From Paracoccus sphaerophysae (lineage in GTDB: Bacteria > Pseudomonadota > Alphaproteobacteria > Rhodobacterales > Rhodobacteraceae): a stretch of DNA of 34,885 bases. The notes under the pieces are model-generated. The model made no database searches. It was given only the letters and a program-made list of their open reading frames with translations, and was not told the origin of the DNA. Shown in pieces: positions 1 through 9,366 of this stretch. Positions within the stretch are counted from its first letter, which is position 1; every line of letters begins with the position of its first letter. A program made the translations under genes and the position numbers. The stretch covers positions 1 to 34,885 of the forward strand of contig NZ_JRKS01000031.1 in the NCBI RefSeq assembly GCF_000763805.1. Direction: 5' to 3'.

Positions 1-83
1 TCCCCCCACTGTGACCCGCCCCGCGAGGGGAAGGGAATTCGTTGCGCCGTGTGGCACCGGCGGTGCCGCGGGCGTCCCCCCTC

Positions 84-113
84 CCCCTCCGTGGGGAGGG
101 GCCGGGGTGGGGG
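84..113. repeat. GC-rich hairpin, REP-like intergenic repeat
   Basis: Just beyond the 3' end of rpoA, the sequence CCCCTCC (84-90) can pair with GGAGGGG (95-101) across a four-base loop, and is followed by CCGGGGTGGGGG. This C-rich/G-rich layout resembles short dispersed palindromic repeats common between genes in GC-rich proteobacteria. That family assignment is from general knowledge, since only one copy is in this window. It lies where the rpoA-rplQ junction would be expected. The rest of positions 1-126 holds no recognisable gene. Confidence 0.4.
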
Positions 114-126
114 CTGCCGCGCCTCC

Positions 127-1143
127 TTAGAACTGGTCGTCGAACCGCTTGGCGAGGTCCTCGATGTTCTCCGGCGGCCAGTCGACCACGTCCATGCCCA
201 GGTGCAGGCCCATGCCCGACAGCACTTCCTTGATCTCGTTCAAGGACTTGCGGCCGAAGTTCGGGGTCCGCAGCATCTCGGCCTCGGTCTTCTGGATCAG
301 GTCGCCGATATAGACGATGTTGTCGTTCTTGAGGCAGTTGGCCGAACGCACCGACAGTTCCAGCTCGTCCACCTTCTTCAGCAGCCGCGGGTCGAATTCC
401 AGCCCGTCCTCGGCATCCGCGCTGCGCGCCGATTCGGGTTCCTCGAAGTTGACGAACACCGCCAGCTGGTCCTGCAGGATGCGGGCGGCATAGGCCACCG
501 CGTCCTCGGGCGACAGCGAGCCGTCGGTTTCGACGCGCATGGTCAGCTTGTCATAGTCCAGCACCTGGCCCTCGCGGGTGGGCGTGACCTCGTAGCTGAC
601 CCGCTTGACCGGCGAGAAGATCGCGTCGATCGGGATCAGCCCGATGGGGGCGTCCTCGGGGCGGTTCTTGTCGGCGGCGACGTAGCCTTTGCCGACCGCG
701 ACGGTCAGCTCCATGTGCAGGTCCGCGCCCTCGTCGAGGTGGCAGATCACGTGGTCGCGGTTCAGGATGTGGATCCCGGCGGTTTCCGAGATCTGGCCGG
801 CGGTCACGACGCCCGGGCCCTTGGCCGACAGGGTCAGCCGTTTGGGGCCGTCCACGTCCATGCGCAGGGTCACGCCCTTGAGGTTCAGGACGATGTCGGT
901 CACGTCCTCGCGGACGCCGGCGACCGAGGAAAACTCGTGCAGCACGTTGTCGATCTGCACGCTGGTGATGGCGGCGCCCTGCAGCGACGACATCAGCACC
1001 CGGCGCAGCGCATTGCCCAGCGTCAGGCCGAAGCCGCGTTCCAGAGGTTCCGCAACGACGGTGGCCACGCGCGACGCATCGGCGCCGGCGCGCACGTCAA
1101 GCTGCGCGGGCTTGATCAGTTCGGCCCAGTTCTTGTGGATCAT
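127..1143 (-). CDS. rpoA: DNA-directed RNA polymerase subunit alpha
   Basis: The 338-residue protein is full length for alphaproteobacterial RpoA. Residues 1 to about 235 form the assembly domain, which dimerises and binds beta and beta-prime; it includes the conserved [20 protein letters not shown] stretch. After a linker, residues from about 250 to the end form the C-terminal domain that contacts UP elements and activators (motif [16 protein letters not shown]). The ATG at 1143 is preceded by a GGAGG ribosome binding site. It follows rpsK after 117 bases, the normal alpha-operon order. rplQ, which usually follows, would lie beyond the left edge. The start and identity are secure. Confidence 0.98.
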   Translation of the reverse strand: MIHKNWAELIKPAQLDVRAGADASRVATVVAEPLERGFGLTLGNALRRVLMSSLQGAAITSVQIDNVLHEFSSVAGVREDVTDIVLNLKGVTLRMDVDGPKRLTLSAKGPGVVTAGQISETAGIHILNRDHVICHLDEGADLHMELTVAVGKGYVAADKNRPEDAPIGLIPIDAIFSPVKRVSYEVTPTREGQVLDYDKLTMRVETDGSLSPEDAVAYAARILQDQLAVFVNFEEPESARSADAEDGLEFDPRLLKKVDELELSVRSANCLKNDNIVYIGDLIQKTEAEMLRTPNFGRKSLNEIKEVLSGMGLHLGMDVVDWPPENIEDLAKRFDDQF

Positions 1144-1209
1144 GCGATTGCCTCCATTCCTGTTTCCGGGCCCATGTCCAGCCGCCGGAAACGCCCGAGG
1201 TAAAATGCG

Positions 1210-1230
1210 AAAAGCCCGGGCCGCGCCCGG
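1210..1230 (-). terminator. Possible terminator or attenuator between rpsK and rpoA
   Basis: Read on the minus strand, CCGGGC, a GCG loop and GCCCGG form a six-base-pair GC stem followed by GCTTTT. It lies in the 117-base gap between rpsK and rpoA. The T-run is short, so it may only attenuate transcription into rpoA, which could also have its own promoter here. Confidence 0.35.
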
Positions 1231-1260
1231 CAGGGCGCGAACCGGATGAATGTCGTCGGA

Positions 1261-1650
1261 TCAGACGCGGCGGCGCTTGGGCGGGCGAACGCCGTTATGC
1301 GCGATCGGGGTCACGTCGCGGATCGCGGTGATGTTGAAGCCCACCGCCGCCAGCGCGCGCAGCGCCGATTCGCGGCCCGAGCCGGGCCCCTGGACCTCGA
1401 CCTCGATGGTGCGGACGCCGTGTTCCTGCGCCTTGCGTCCGGCATCCTCGGCGGCCATCTGCGCGGCGTAGGGGGTCGATTTCCGCGAGCCCTTGAAGCC
1501 CATGGTGCCCGCCGACGACCACGAGATCGCGTTGCCCTGCACGTCCGAAATCAGGATCTTGGTGTTGTTGAACGACGAGTTCACATGCGCCACGCCGGTG
1601 GCGATGTTCTTGCGTTCCTTGCGCTTCATGCGCGTCTTGTCGCGTGCCAT
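1261..1650 (-). CDS. rpsK: 30S ribosomal protein S11
   Basis: The 129-residue protein matches S11 (uS11), which sits on the platform of the small subunit and contacts 16S rRNA near the E site. Recognisable stretches are the basic N-terminus ([16 protein letters not shown]), [18 protein letters not shown] and the C-terminal [12 protein letters not shown]. The length is normal. It lies 12 bases downstream of rpsM and upstream of rpoA, in the conserved rpsM-rpsK-rpoA order, and is presumably co-transcribed with them. Confidence 0.98.
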   Translation of the reverse strand: MARDKTRMKRKERKNIATGVAHVNSSFNNTKILISDVQGNAISWSSAGTMGFKGSRKSTPYAAQMAAEDAGRKAQEHGVRTIEVEVQGPGSGRESALRALAAVGFNITAIRDVTPIAHNGVRPPKRRRV

Positions 1651-1662
1651 GTTGCGCTCTCC

Positions 1663-2031
1663 TTATTTCTTCTTGCCGGCGATGGGCTTCGCCGGGCCCT
1701 TGCGGGTGCGGGCGTTGGTGTGGGTCCGCTGACCGCGCACCGGCAGGCCGCGGCGATGGCGCAGGCCGCGATAGGACCCAAGGTCCATCATCCGCTTGAT
1801 GTTCATCTGCGTCTGGCGGCGCAGGTCGCCCTCGACGGTCAGGTTGGCGTCGATGTATTCGCGGATCTGCAGGACTTCGGCGTCCGACAGGTCGTTGACG
1901 CGGCGGGCGCGGTCGATGCCGACGGCCTCGCAGATCTGTTCGGCGTTCTGCGGGCCGATGCCGTGGATATATTGCAGCGCGATCGGAACGCGCTTGCCGG
2001 TCGGGATGTTGACGCCAGCGATACGGGCCAA
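1663..2031 (-). CDS. rpsM: 30S ribosomal protein S13 (TTG start)
   Basis: This is S13 (uS13), a small-subunit head protein that contacts the P-site tRNA and the large subunit. The family always begins near (M)ARIAGVNIP. Here that point is a TTG codon at 2031, preceded by AAGGAAG, and it gives 122 residues, the usual length. A longer reading from an ATG at 2088 would add 19 residues with no counterpart in the family, so I reject it. Visible motifs are [28 protein letters not shown] and the lysine-rich tail. It is the first gene of the rpsM-rpsK-rpoA segment, separated from adk by the exported-protein gene and the SnoaL-like gene. Confidence 0.96.
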   Translation of the reverse strand: MARIAGVNIPTGKRVPIALQYIHGIGPQNAEQICEAVGIDRARRVNDLSDAEVLQIREYIDANLTVEGDLRRQTQMNIKRMMDLGSYRGLRHRRGLPVRGQRTHTNARTRKGPAKPIAGKKK

Positions 2032-2230
2032 GTCCGGTCTTCCTTTTCGTTGCGGGTCCGTAGCGCCAGACCCTTTTTTCACAACCAATGGCCCGCGGCG
2101 TCCGCCGTCGGGCCAATGCTCACCCCGGATGGGTGATTCTCAGATGAGATGGGGGTCTTTAGGGGGTTGCCGCAGGCGCGTCAAGGGCAGCGGGCCCAGC
2201 GCCTCGCACGCTCTTGCCGCAGGTCCTGCG

Positions 2231-2255
2231 TGGATGTAAGCGGGTCTTACATCCA
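2231..2255. promoter_or_regulatory. Perfect 10-bp inverted repeat upstream of the SnoaL-like gene
   Basis: TGGATGTAAG (2231-2240) and CTTACATCCA (2246-2255) form a perfect dyad around a five-base centre. It ends a few bases before the AGGGAGAG ribosome binding site (about 2260-2267) of the frameshifted gene at 2274 and lies about 200 bases upstream of divergent rpsM. The TGTAAG-N5-CTTACA core looks like a TetR-type operator, but an RNA hairpin that masks the ribosome binding site is equally possible. Confidence 0.5.
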
Positions 2256-2273
2256 GAAAGGGAGAGCGCCGCG

Positions 2274-2742
2274 ATGTATCATGCCATCGTCCGCCGCCGG
2301 ATCGTGGCGCTGTTCGACGCCATCAAACCGCGGCGATGCCGGGCCGGTGCTGGCCGGGTTCGCGCCCGGGGCCGAACACGCGATGATCGGCACCCATGCG
2401 CTGTCGGGTCGGCGGGTGTCGCCGCAGGCGATCGCCGACTGGTATGCGCGGCTGTTCCGCCTGCTGCCCGACATCCGCTTCGATCTGCGCCGGATCGAGG
2501 TCAGCGGCCCGCCCTGGGCGACCATCGCCACGGTCGTGTGGCGCGAGACGAACTCGGCCACCGACGGGGTGCGGACCTCGGCCACGGGGATGCATGTCGT
2601 GCATATCGCCTGGGGCCGGATGACGCGGCTGGTGATCCTGACCGACACCGCCAAGCTCGAGGCGACGCTGCGCCGGATCGCCGCCAAGGGCACCGCCGAG
2701 GCGCTGGCCGCCCCGATCGCCGACGGCCCCGACCGGCCGTGA
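2274..2742 (+). pseudogene. SnoaL-like / NTF2-fold protein, frameshifted
   Basis: A good start (ATG at 2274 after AGGGAGAG) opens MYHAIVRRRIVALFDAIK, then the frame is lost at an AAA run at 2325-2327. Removing one A restores RGDAGPVLAGFAPGAEHAMIG and the rest to 2742, giving a continuous protein of about 155 residues. The restored protein looks like the SnoaL-like/NTF2 superfamily, which is small alpha+beta cone folds that bind or isomerise small molecules; the substrate is unknown. Codon structure is gene-like in both parts. The gene is either a recent pseudogene or a correct gene with a sequencing error in the A-run. It runs opposite to its ribosomal neighbours and is tail-to-tail with the exported-protein gene at 2761. 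Confidence 0.75.
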
Positions 2743-2760
2743 GCGGCTGAGCGGCCGCGC

Positions 2761-3303
2761 TCAGGTCGGGTTCAGCACCTCGTGCACCTGATCGGGCGCC
2801 GGGATGATGTCGGCGGGCAGGCCGGAACTGCCGGGATAGAAATGCTCGCAGGCGCAGGCGGCGTTGACGTTCCAGCGCCAGTCCACCGGGATCCCGATCT
2901 GCTGGCCGCTGTCGCCGAACCCCGTGCCGGCCGCACCGAGGTCGCGCAGCCGCCCGGCCGCCCGCAGCCGGGCCATCCGGTCCTGGAACGGCGTGCCCCG
3001 CGGCAGCGTGGCCATGCCGTTCGAGACGTGGACGTCGGTCACGAACAGCTCCTCGCCGGCGCGGCAGTCGACCAGCTCGATCTCGCGATGAGCGAAGTCG
3101 CCGGTGACCTCGGTCAGCTGGCTTACGACGCCGCCACCCTCGTCGCGGGCAGCGTTCCGGCGCCAGACGCTGCCGCTGTCGAGGTAACTCAGCTCGTGCC
3201 CGCAGGGCGCGAGCAGGACCACCTGCGCATTGTCATCGGCCTGCGCAGCGCTGGCCGCGGCAACGGTCGCCGCCACCGCAAACCCCCGCGCGAGGCGAAT
3301 CAC
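2761..3303 (-). CDS. Exported protein of unknown function, coupled to adk
   Basis: I do not recognise a family for this 180-residue protein. Residues 1 to about 22 are a signal peptide (basic MIRLAR, alanine/valine-rich core, AQA cleavage before DD), so it is probably periplasmic. The mature part has four cysteines that could form disulfides: one in [10 protein letters not shown], one in VDCRAGEE and two in [10 protein letters not shown]. Its ATG overlaps the adk stop codon by four bases (ATGA), which points to translational coupling to adk. An exported protein inside a ribosomal operon is unusual. Function cannot be inferred from the sequence. Confidence 0.8.
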   Translation of the reverse strand: MIRLARGFAVAATVAAASAAQADDNAQVVLLAPCGHELSYLDSGSVWRRNAARDEGGGVVSQLTEVTGDFAHREIELVDCRAGEELFVTDVHVSNGMATLPRGTPFQDRMARLRAAGRLRDLGAAGTGFGDSGQQIGIPVDWRWNVNAACACEHFYPGSSGLPADIIPAPDQVHEVLNPT

Positions 3304-3962
3304 CGCCCGCCGATCCCGTCCATGACCGCGGCGACCTGACGGCCGACCTCGTCCATCTCGGCCATGCCGTCGACCGGGTGCAGCTGCTTCTTGGCGTAGT
3401 AATAGCCGATCAGCGGCGAGGTCTTCTTGTAGTATTCCAGCAGCCGGGTCTTGAGGCTGTCGGCGTTGTCGTCGGCCCGCCGCTTGAGGTCGGTGGACCC
3501 GCAGACGTCGCAGACGCCGGGCTTGGCGGTCGGCTTGGTCTGGTCATGATAGACCTCGCCGCAATTGCCGCACGTAAAGCGGCCGCTGATCCGGTCGACC
3601 AGCGCGGTGTCGTCCACCTGCATCTCGATCACCGCGTCGATCTGGCGGCCCATCCCGGCCAGCAGGTCGTTCAGCGCGTCGGCCTGCGGCAGGGTGCGGG
3701 GGAAGCCGTCGAAGATGAAGCCGGGGGCGTCCATGGTTTCCAGCTTTTCGCGGATCAGGCCGATGACGATCTCGTCGGTGACCAGCTGGCCCTTGTCCAT
3801 CACCTCGGCCACGACGCGGCCCATCTCGGTCCCCGAGGTGCGCGCCTCGCGCAGCATGTCACCGGTGGACAGCTGCACCAGGCCCCGCTCCTCGACCAGC
3901 GTGCGCGCCTGGGTCCCCTTGCCGGCGCCGGGCGGCCCCAGCAGAATGATGTTGATCGTCAA
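3300..3962 (-). CDS. adk: Adenylate kinase
   Basis: It catalyses ATP + AMP = 2 ADP in the cytoplasm and sets the adenylate energy charge. The P-loop GPPGAGKGT is at residues 9-17, and the AMP-binding region includes LSTGDMLR (31-38) and [10 protein letters not shown] (85-94). The 220-residue length marks the long form with an extended LID. The LID carries four cysteines (C131, C134, C151, C154; CGNC and CDVC), the classic structural zinc site. It lies 30 bases downstream of secY, the standard secY-adk order, and overlaps the following exported-protein gene by four bases. Confidence 0.98.
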   Translation of the reverse strand: MTINIILLGPPGAGKGTQARTLVEERGLVQLSTGDMLREARTSGTEMGRVVAEVMDKGQLVTDEIVIGLIREKLETMDAPGFIFDGFPRTLPQADALNDLLAGMGRQIDAVIEMQVDDTALVDRISGRFTCGNCGEVYHDQTKPTAKPGVCDVCGSTDLKRRADDNADSLKTRLLEYYKKTSPLIGYYYAKKQLHPVDGMAEMDEVGRQVAAVMDGIGGR

Positions 3963-3992
3963 TGCATTGTCCCCCCGATTTCGTGGCTGCCG

Positions 3993-5363
<1,371 letters not shown>

Positions 5364-5409
5364 GACTGCCCCTTGAATGTCGGCCCGGCCCCGCTGGCCG
5401 GATTTGGAA

Positions 5410-5441
5410 ACGCCGCCGGACCGTCTTCCGGTCGGCGGCGT
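5410..5441 (-). terminator. Strong hairpin between rplO and secY
   Basis: ACGCCGCCGGACCG (5410-5423) pairs with CGGTCGGCGGCGT (5429-5441) around a five-base loop: 13 pairs with one bulged G. Only a short TTT follows on the minus strand, so full termination is doubtful. It could attenuate transcription or set an mRNA processing point before secY. Confidence 0.45.
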
Positions 5442-5491
5442 CTGGAAAACTCGAACGCTATCTATGGGGCGGCACGCGCCCCTTCAACAGC

Positions 5492-5983
5492 TTATTCCGC
5501 CGCAGCTTCGGCCCGTTCCTTGACCGGACGGGTCAGGGTCAGCTTGCCGCCGGCCTTTTCCACCGCCTCGGCGGCGGCTTTCGACGCGCCGGCCAGGGTC
5601 AGGGTCAGCGCCGAGGTCAGCTCGCCCTTGGCCATCAGGCGGATGCCGTCCAGCTTGCGCTTGGTGGCGCCCGCGGCGATCAGCGCGTCCTCGGTGATGT
5701 CGTCGCCGGCCTTCAGCTTGCCCGCATCCACCAGGGCCTGCAGCTGCCCCAGGTTAACGACGGCGAATTCCAGCCGGTTCGGCTTGGAAAAGCCGCGCTT
5801 CGGCAGGCGGCGATACAGCGGCATCTGGCCGCCTTCATAGCCGCCCAGCGCCACGCCGGACCGCGAGGTCTGACCCTTGATGCCGCGCCCGGCGGTCTTG
5901 CCCTTGCCCGAACCCGGGCCGCGCGCGACGCGCTTCTTGGTGCGGTTGGCGCCGTCGTTGTCGCGCAGTTCGTTCAGTTTCAT
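5492..5983 (-). CDS. rplO: 50S ribosomal protein L15
   Basis: The 163-residue protein matches L15 (uL15), a late-assembling large-subunit protein. It begins [20 protein letters not shown], followed by the glycine-rich [15 protein letters not shown] extension that threads into 23S rRNA and then FEGGQ-like [18 protein letters not shown]. The ATG at 5983 has an AGGAG site upstream; a longer reading from 6091 has no family support. The C-terminus ends in an alanine/glutamate-rich tail. rpmD, the usual upstream neighbour, is missing here. The upstream gene is mur in the same orientation, and a possible promoter lies in between. Confidence 0.97.
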   Translation of the reverse strand: MKLNELRDNDGANRTKKRVARGPGSGKGKTAGRGIKGQTSRSGVALGGYEGGQMPLYRRLPKRGFSKPNRLEFAVVNLGQLQALVDAGKLKAGDDITEDALIAAGATKRKLDGIRLMAKGELTSALTLTLAGASKAAAEAVEKAGGKLTLTRPVKERAEAAAE

Positions 5984-6088
5984 GTCGCTTCTCCTGTCGC
6001 CGGAAACGTCCCCGGAAGCGATGGCGGGACGCACACGGCATGATGATAAGGGAATCGCCTGACGGGACGGACCCGCGGCGATGGGGGG

Positions 6089-6117
6089 CATCTAAGTCAC
6101 CCCGCGCTGCGGCGCAA
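6089..6117 (-). promoter_or_regulatory. Candidate promoter for rplO-secY-adk
   Basis: On the minus strand, TTGCGC (6112-6117) and TAGATG (6089-6094) are separated by 17 bases in the 150-base gap between mur and rplO. A promoter is needed here because rplO no longer follows rpmD. The match to the sigma-70 consensus is only moderate. Confidence 0.3.
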
Positions 6118-6133
6118 GTCTGGCCCCCCGAGC

Positions 6134-6601
6134 CTATCCGCTGGCGATGCGCCGCCCGAACAGGACCAGGTGATGATCGACGATCTCGTAGCCATAGCGT
6201 TCCGCCACCCGGCGTTGCAGTTCCTCGATCTCGGCCGACAGGAACTCGACCACCTCGCCGGTGTCCACGTCGATCAGGTGGTCGTGATGGGCGGCGGGTT
6301 CGGCCTCGAACCGGGCCGGGCCGGAATTGAAGCGGTGGGCGCGCAGATAGCCGCGCTCGGCCAGCGTCGCCAGCGTGCGATAGGTGGTCGCCTGCGATAC
6401 GCTTGGGTCCAGCCGGCGGGCGCGGTCCAGCACCGCCTCGGCATCCGGGTGGTCGCCCGACCGCAGCAGCACCTCGGCGATGGCCTGGCGCTGGCGGGTG
6501 ACGCGCAGCCCGGCGCCGCGCAGCATCTCGTCGATCTGCGCCCGCGCGGCGACGGGGTGATCGGGCAGCGGGCCCGGCGGCAGGGGATCGGCGCTGGTCA
6601 T
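6134..6601 (-). CDS. mur: Fur-family metal regulator, Mur-like (manganese)
   Basis: This 155-residue Fur-family repressor has a winged helix (residues about 25-92, recognition segment SVSQATTYRTLATLAERGYL) and a metal-binding dimerisation domain starting at HHDH (105-108). The stretch DVDTGEVVEFLSAEIEELQRRVAERYGYEIVDHHLVLFG resembles alphaproteobacterial Fur/Mur proteins. It has no CxxC structural zinc motif, which argues against a Zur-type protein. It is divergent from sitABCD, and known Mur proteins repress sitABCD with manganese, so Mur is the best call; an iron-sensing Fur role is the alternative. The ATG at 6601 was chosen because the upstream extension to 6865 runs across the sitA promoter. 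Confidence 0.85.
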   Translation of the reverse strand: MTSADPLPPGPLPDHPVAARAQIDEMLRGAGLRVTRQRQAIAEVLLRSGDHPDAEAVLDRARRLDPSVSQATTYRTLATLAERGYLRAHRFNSGPARFEAEPAAHHDHLIDVDTGEVVEFLSAEIEELQRRVAERYGYEIVDHHLVLFGRRIASG

Positions 6602-6647
6602 GGACGCGATGTTACCGCCCTGCCCGCGGCCGATCAAGATGCAAGCC

Positions 6648-6675
6648 GTTCTCAAGACGCTTGACAGGTGAGAAC
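6648..6675. promoter_or_regulatory. Candidate Mur operator and sitA promoter -35
   Basis: GTTCTCA (6648-6654) and TGAGAAC (6669-6675) form an inverted repeat with 14 bases between the arms. A consensus -35 box TTGACA (6661-6666) lies between the arms, in the mur-sitA intergenic region. A repressor bound here would block sitA transcription. I could not match it confidently to a published Mur-responsive sequence. The -10 box is unclear; TAACAA at 6682 is the best candidate. Confidence 0.45.
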
Positions 6676-6710
6676 GATTCCTAACAACTGGCCGCAACGA
6701 GCAGGAGCAA

Positions 6711-7640
6711 ATGGTGACGACGGGCGGCAGATGGCTGGTGGCAGGTGGGGCGCTGATGGCGCTGCTGCTGGCGCTGATGGCGTTCGCGCCCGCCGCGACC
6801 CCGCGTGACGACGGGCGACTGCGGGTGGTGACCACCTTCACCGTGCTGGCCGACATGGCCCGCAACGTGGCGGGGGATCACGCCGACATCGTCTCGATCA
6901 CCAAGCCTGGCGCAGAGATCCACGGCTATGAGCCCACGCCTCAGGACATCGCGCGGGCGGCCGGGGCCGACCTGATCCTGTGGAACGGGCTCAACCTGGA
7001 ACGCTGGTTCGCCCAGTTCCTGGCGAACCTGCCGCAGACGCGCGCGGCGGTGGTGTCGGACGGGCTGGCCCCGGCGCTGATCGCCTCGGGCGCGGCGAAG
7101 GGGCATCCCAACCCCCACGGCTGGATGGGGCTGGAAGGGGCGCGCGTCTACATCGCCAACATCGCCGCCGCGCTGGCGGCGGCCGACCCGGCCCATGCCG
7201 ACGCCTACCGCGCCAACGCCGCCGCCTATCTGGCCCGGATCGAGGCCGCCCTCGCCCCCGCCCGCGCCCGCATCGCCGCCCTGCCCGAAAACCGTCGCTG
7301 GCTGACCACCTGCGAGGGCGCCTTCGCCTATCTCGCCCGCGACCTGGGGCTGCGCGAGTTGTATCTGTGGCCGATCAACGCCGACCAGACCGGCACCCCG
7401 CAGCAGGTGCGCGCGGTGGTGGACGGGGTGCGCGCCCACCAGATCCCGGCGGTGTTCTGCGAAAGCACCGCCAGCCAGAAGCCCGCCCGCCAGGTCGCCC
7501 GCGAAACCGGCGCCGCCTATGGCGGGGTGCTGTATGTGGACAGCCTGACGCCCGCCGGCGGCCCGGCGCCCACCTATCTGGACCTGCTGCGCGTCACCAC
7601 CGACACCATCGCCCGCGGCTTGGGCGGAGAGATTTCATGA
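6711..7640 (+). CDS. sitA: Manganese/iron ABC transporter, substrate-binding protein
   Basis: This is a cluster A-I metal-binding protein (309 residues) that delivers Mn2+ or Fe2+ to the SitCD permease. A hydrophobic N-terminal segment (about residues 8-28) serves as a signal peptide or anchor. No lipobox cysteine is visible. The expected ligands are present: H71 ([11 protein letters not shown]), H136 (NPHGWMG), E202 (TCEGAFAYL) and D277 (YVDSLT), the His-His-Glu-Asp set typical of Mn/Fe/Zn binders. It lacks the long histidine-rich loop usual in zinc-specific ZnuA, which favours manganese or iron. The gene starts the sit operon, with AGGAG before the ATG, and its stop overlaps the sitB start (ATGA). 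Confidence 0.93.
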   Translation: MVTTGGRWLVAGGALMALLLALMAFAPAATPRDDGRLRVVTTFTVLADMARNVAGDHADIVSITKPGAEIHGYEPTPQDIARAAGADLILWNGLNLERWFAQFLANLPQTRAAVVSDGLAPALIASGAAKGHPNPHGWMGLEGARVYIANIAAALAAADPAHADAYRANAAAYLARIEAALAPARARIAALPENRRWLTTCEGAFAYLARDLGLRELYLWPINADQTGTPQQVRAVVDGVRAHQIPAVFCESTASQKPARQVARETGAAYGGVLYVDSLTPAGGPAPTYLDLLRVTTDTIARGLGGEIS

Positions 7641-8512
7641 ACACTCCCTCGCCCCCCATGGACGGCATCGTCGCCCGCGACGTGACCGTGACCTACCGCA
7701 ACGGCCACACCGCGCTGTCGCACGCGAGCTTTGCCATCCCGCGCGGCACCGTCACCGCGCTGGTCGGGGTCAACGGGGCCGGGAAATCCACGCTCTTCAA
7801 GGCGATCATGGGCTTCGTGCCGACCGGCGACGGCGCCATCACCCTTCTGGGCCGACCCGTCCGGCAGGCGCTGCGCGAGAACCTCGTGGCCTATGTCCCG
7901 CAGGCCGAGGAGGTGGACTGGACCTTTCCGGTGCTGGTCGAGGACGTGGTGATGATGGGCCGCTATGGGCATATGGGCCTGATGCGCCGCCCCCGCCCAA
8001 CCGACCGCGCCGCCGTCGATGCGGCGCTGGCCCGGGTCGGCATGGCCGCATTCCGCCACCGCCAGATCGGCGAGCTGTCCGGCGGGCAGAAGAAGCGCGT
8101 CTTCCTCGCCCGCGCGCTGGCCCAGGACGGACAGGTGATCCTGCTGGACGAACCCTTCACCGGCGTCGACGTGACGACCGAGGAACAGATCATCGCCCTG
8201 CTGGCCGAGTTGCGCGACGAGGGCCGGGTGATGCTGGTTTCCACCCACAATCTCGGCTCGGTCCCGCGCTACTGCGACCGGGTAGTGCTGGTGCGCGGCA
8301 CGGTGCTGGCGCACGGCCCGACCGAAACGACCTTCACCCAGGAACACCTCGCCGAGGCCTTCGGCGGCCAGCTGCGCGAGATCTCGCTGGGCGGCTCCGA
8401 CCTGCATCACGACGACCACGAGGACCCTCGCACCCTCACCATCCTCACCGACGACGAACGCCCCTTCGTCCATTACGGCCACCGCCCGCCCGTGCCGGGG
8501 GACGAGGGATGA
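7637..8512 (+). CDS. sitB: Manganese/iron ABC transporter, ATP-binding protein
   Basis: The 291-residue ATPase energises metal uptake. It has Walker [10 protein letters not shown] (44-52), signature [15 protein letters not shown], Walker B VILLDEPF and a switch histidine (STHNLGSV). The ATG at 7637 overlaps the sitA stop. The C-terminal tail beyond the nucleotide-binding domain is rich in His and Asp ([11 protein letters not shown], then VHYGHRPP). This could bind metal and give feedback, which is inference only. It is cytoplasmic and works with SitC and SitD, whose genes follow with four-base overlaps. Confidence 0.95.
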   Translation: MNTPSPPMDGIVARDVTVTYRNGHTALSHASFAIPRGTVTALVGVNGAGKSTLFKAIMGFVPTGDGAITLLGRPVRQALRENLVAYVPQAEEVDWTFPVLVEDVVMMGRYGHMGLMRRPRPTDRAAVDAALARVGMAAFRHRQIGELSGGQKKRVFLARALAQDGQVILLDEPFTGVDVTTEEQIIALLAELRDEGRVMLVSTHNLGSVPRYCDRVVLVRGTVLAHGPTETTFTQEHLAEAFGGQLREISLGGSDLHHDDHEDPRTLTILTDDERPFVHYGHRPPVPGDEG

Positions 8513-9366
8513 GCGTCCTGCTGGAGCCGCTGGGCTATCGCTACATGCTGGACGCGATCTGGGTGTCGGCGCTGGTCGGCGGCGTCTGCGGCTTCCTGTC
8601 CTGCTACCTGATGCTGAAAGGCTGGTCGCTGATCGGCGACGCGCTCAGCCATTCGGTCGTTCCCGGAGTCGCCGTCGCCGGCCTGCTGGGCCTGCCCTTC
8701 GCGCTGGGCGCCTTCGTCGCCGGAGGGCTGGCGGCAGCTTCGATGCTGGCGCTGCAGGACCGCTCGGGGCTGAAATCGGACGTGGTGATCGGGCTGATCT
8801 TCACGGCGTTCTTCGGGTTGGGGCTTTTCATCATCTCGGTGCAGCCGATGGCGGTGTCGATCCAGACCATCGTTATGGGCAACATCCTGGCGATCACCCC
8901 CGGCGACACGCTGCAGCTGGCGCTGATCGGGGCGGTGTCGATGGCGGTGCTGCTGGTCCGCTGGCGCGACCTGATGGCGGTGTTCTTCGACGAAACGCAC
9001 GCCCGCACCATCGGGCTGCGGCCGTTCTGGCTCAAGACGCTGTTCTTCACCCTGCTGTCGGCCTCGGTCGTGGCCGGGATGCAGACGGTCGGCGCGTTCC
9101 TCGTCATCGCGCTGGTCGTCACCCCCGGTGCGACCGCCTATCTGCTGACCGACCGCTTTCCGCGGCTGCTGGCGCTGGCCGTCGCCATCGGCGCGATCAC
9201 CAGCGCGGTGGGGGCCTACCTGTCCTATTTCCTCGACGGCGCGACCGGCGGAGTCATCGTGCTGTTGCAGACGCTGGTCTTCCTTGCGGCCTTCGTCCTT
9301 GCCCCCACCCACGGGCTGCTGGCCGCCCGGTCCCGCGCCCGCGCGGCGCTGCGGGGCGCGCCATGA
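8509..9366 (+). CDS. sitC: Manganese/iron ABC transporter, permease 1
   Basis: This 285-residue integral membrane protein of the ABC-3 permease family has about eight hydrophobic segments. Family features include [22 protein letters not shown], which forms the cytoplasmic helix contacting the ATPase, and [23 protein letters not shown]. It pairs with SitD to make a heterodimeric metal channel. Its ATG overlaps the sitB stop by four bases, and its stop overlaps the sitD start by four bases, so the genes are almost certainly translationally coupled. Confidence 0.95.
   Translation: MSVLLEPLGYRYMLDAIWVSALVGGVCGFLSCYLMLKGWSLIGDALSHSVVPGVAVAGLLGLPFALGAFVAGGLAAASMLALQDRSGLKSDVVIGLIFTAFFGLGLFIISVQPMAVSIQTIVMGNILAITPGDTLQLALIGAVSMAVLLVRWRDLMAVFFDETHARTIGLRPFWLKTLFFTLLSASVVAGMQTVGAFLVIALVVTPGATAYLLTDRFPRLLALAVAIGAITSAVGAYLSYFLDGATGGVIVLLQTLVFLAAFVLAPTHGLLAARSRARAALRGAP

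Noticed and set aside
2032..2088. Longer rpsM from an upstream ATG
   Set aside because: The extra 19 residues have no counterpart in S13, and the TTG at 2031 has a proper ribosome binding site and gives the standard length.
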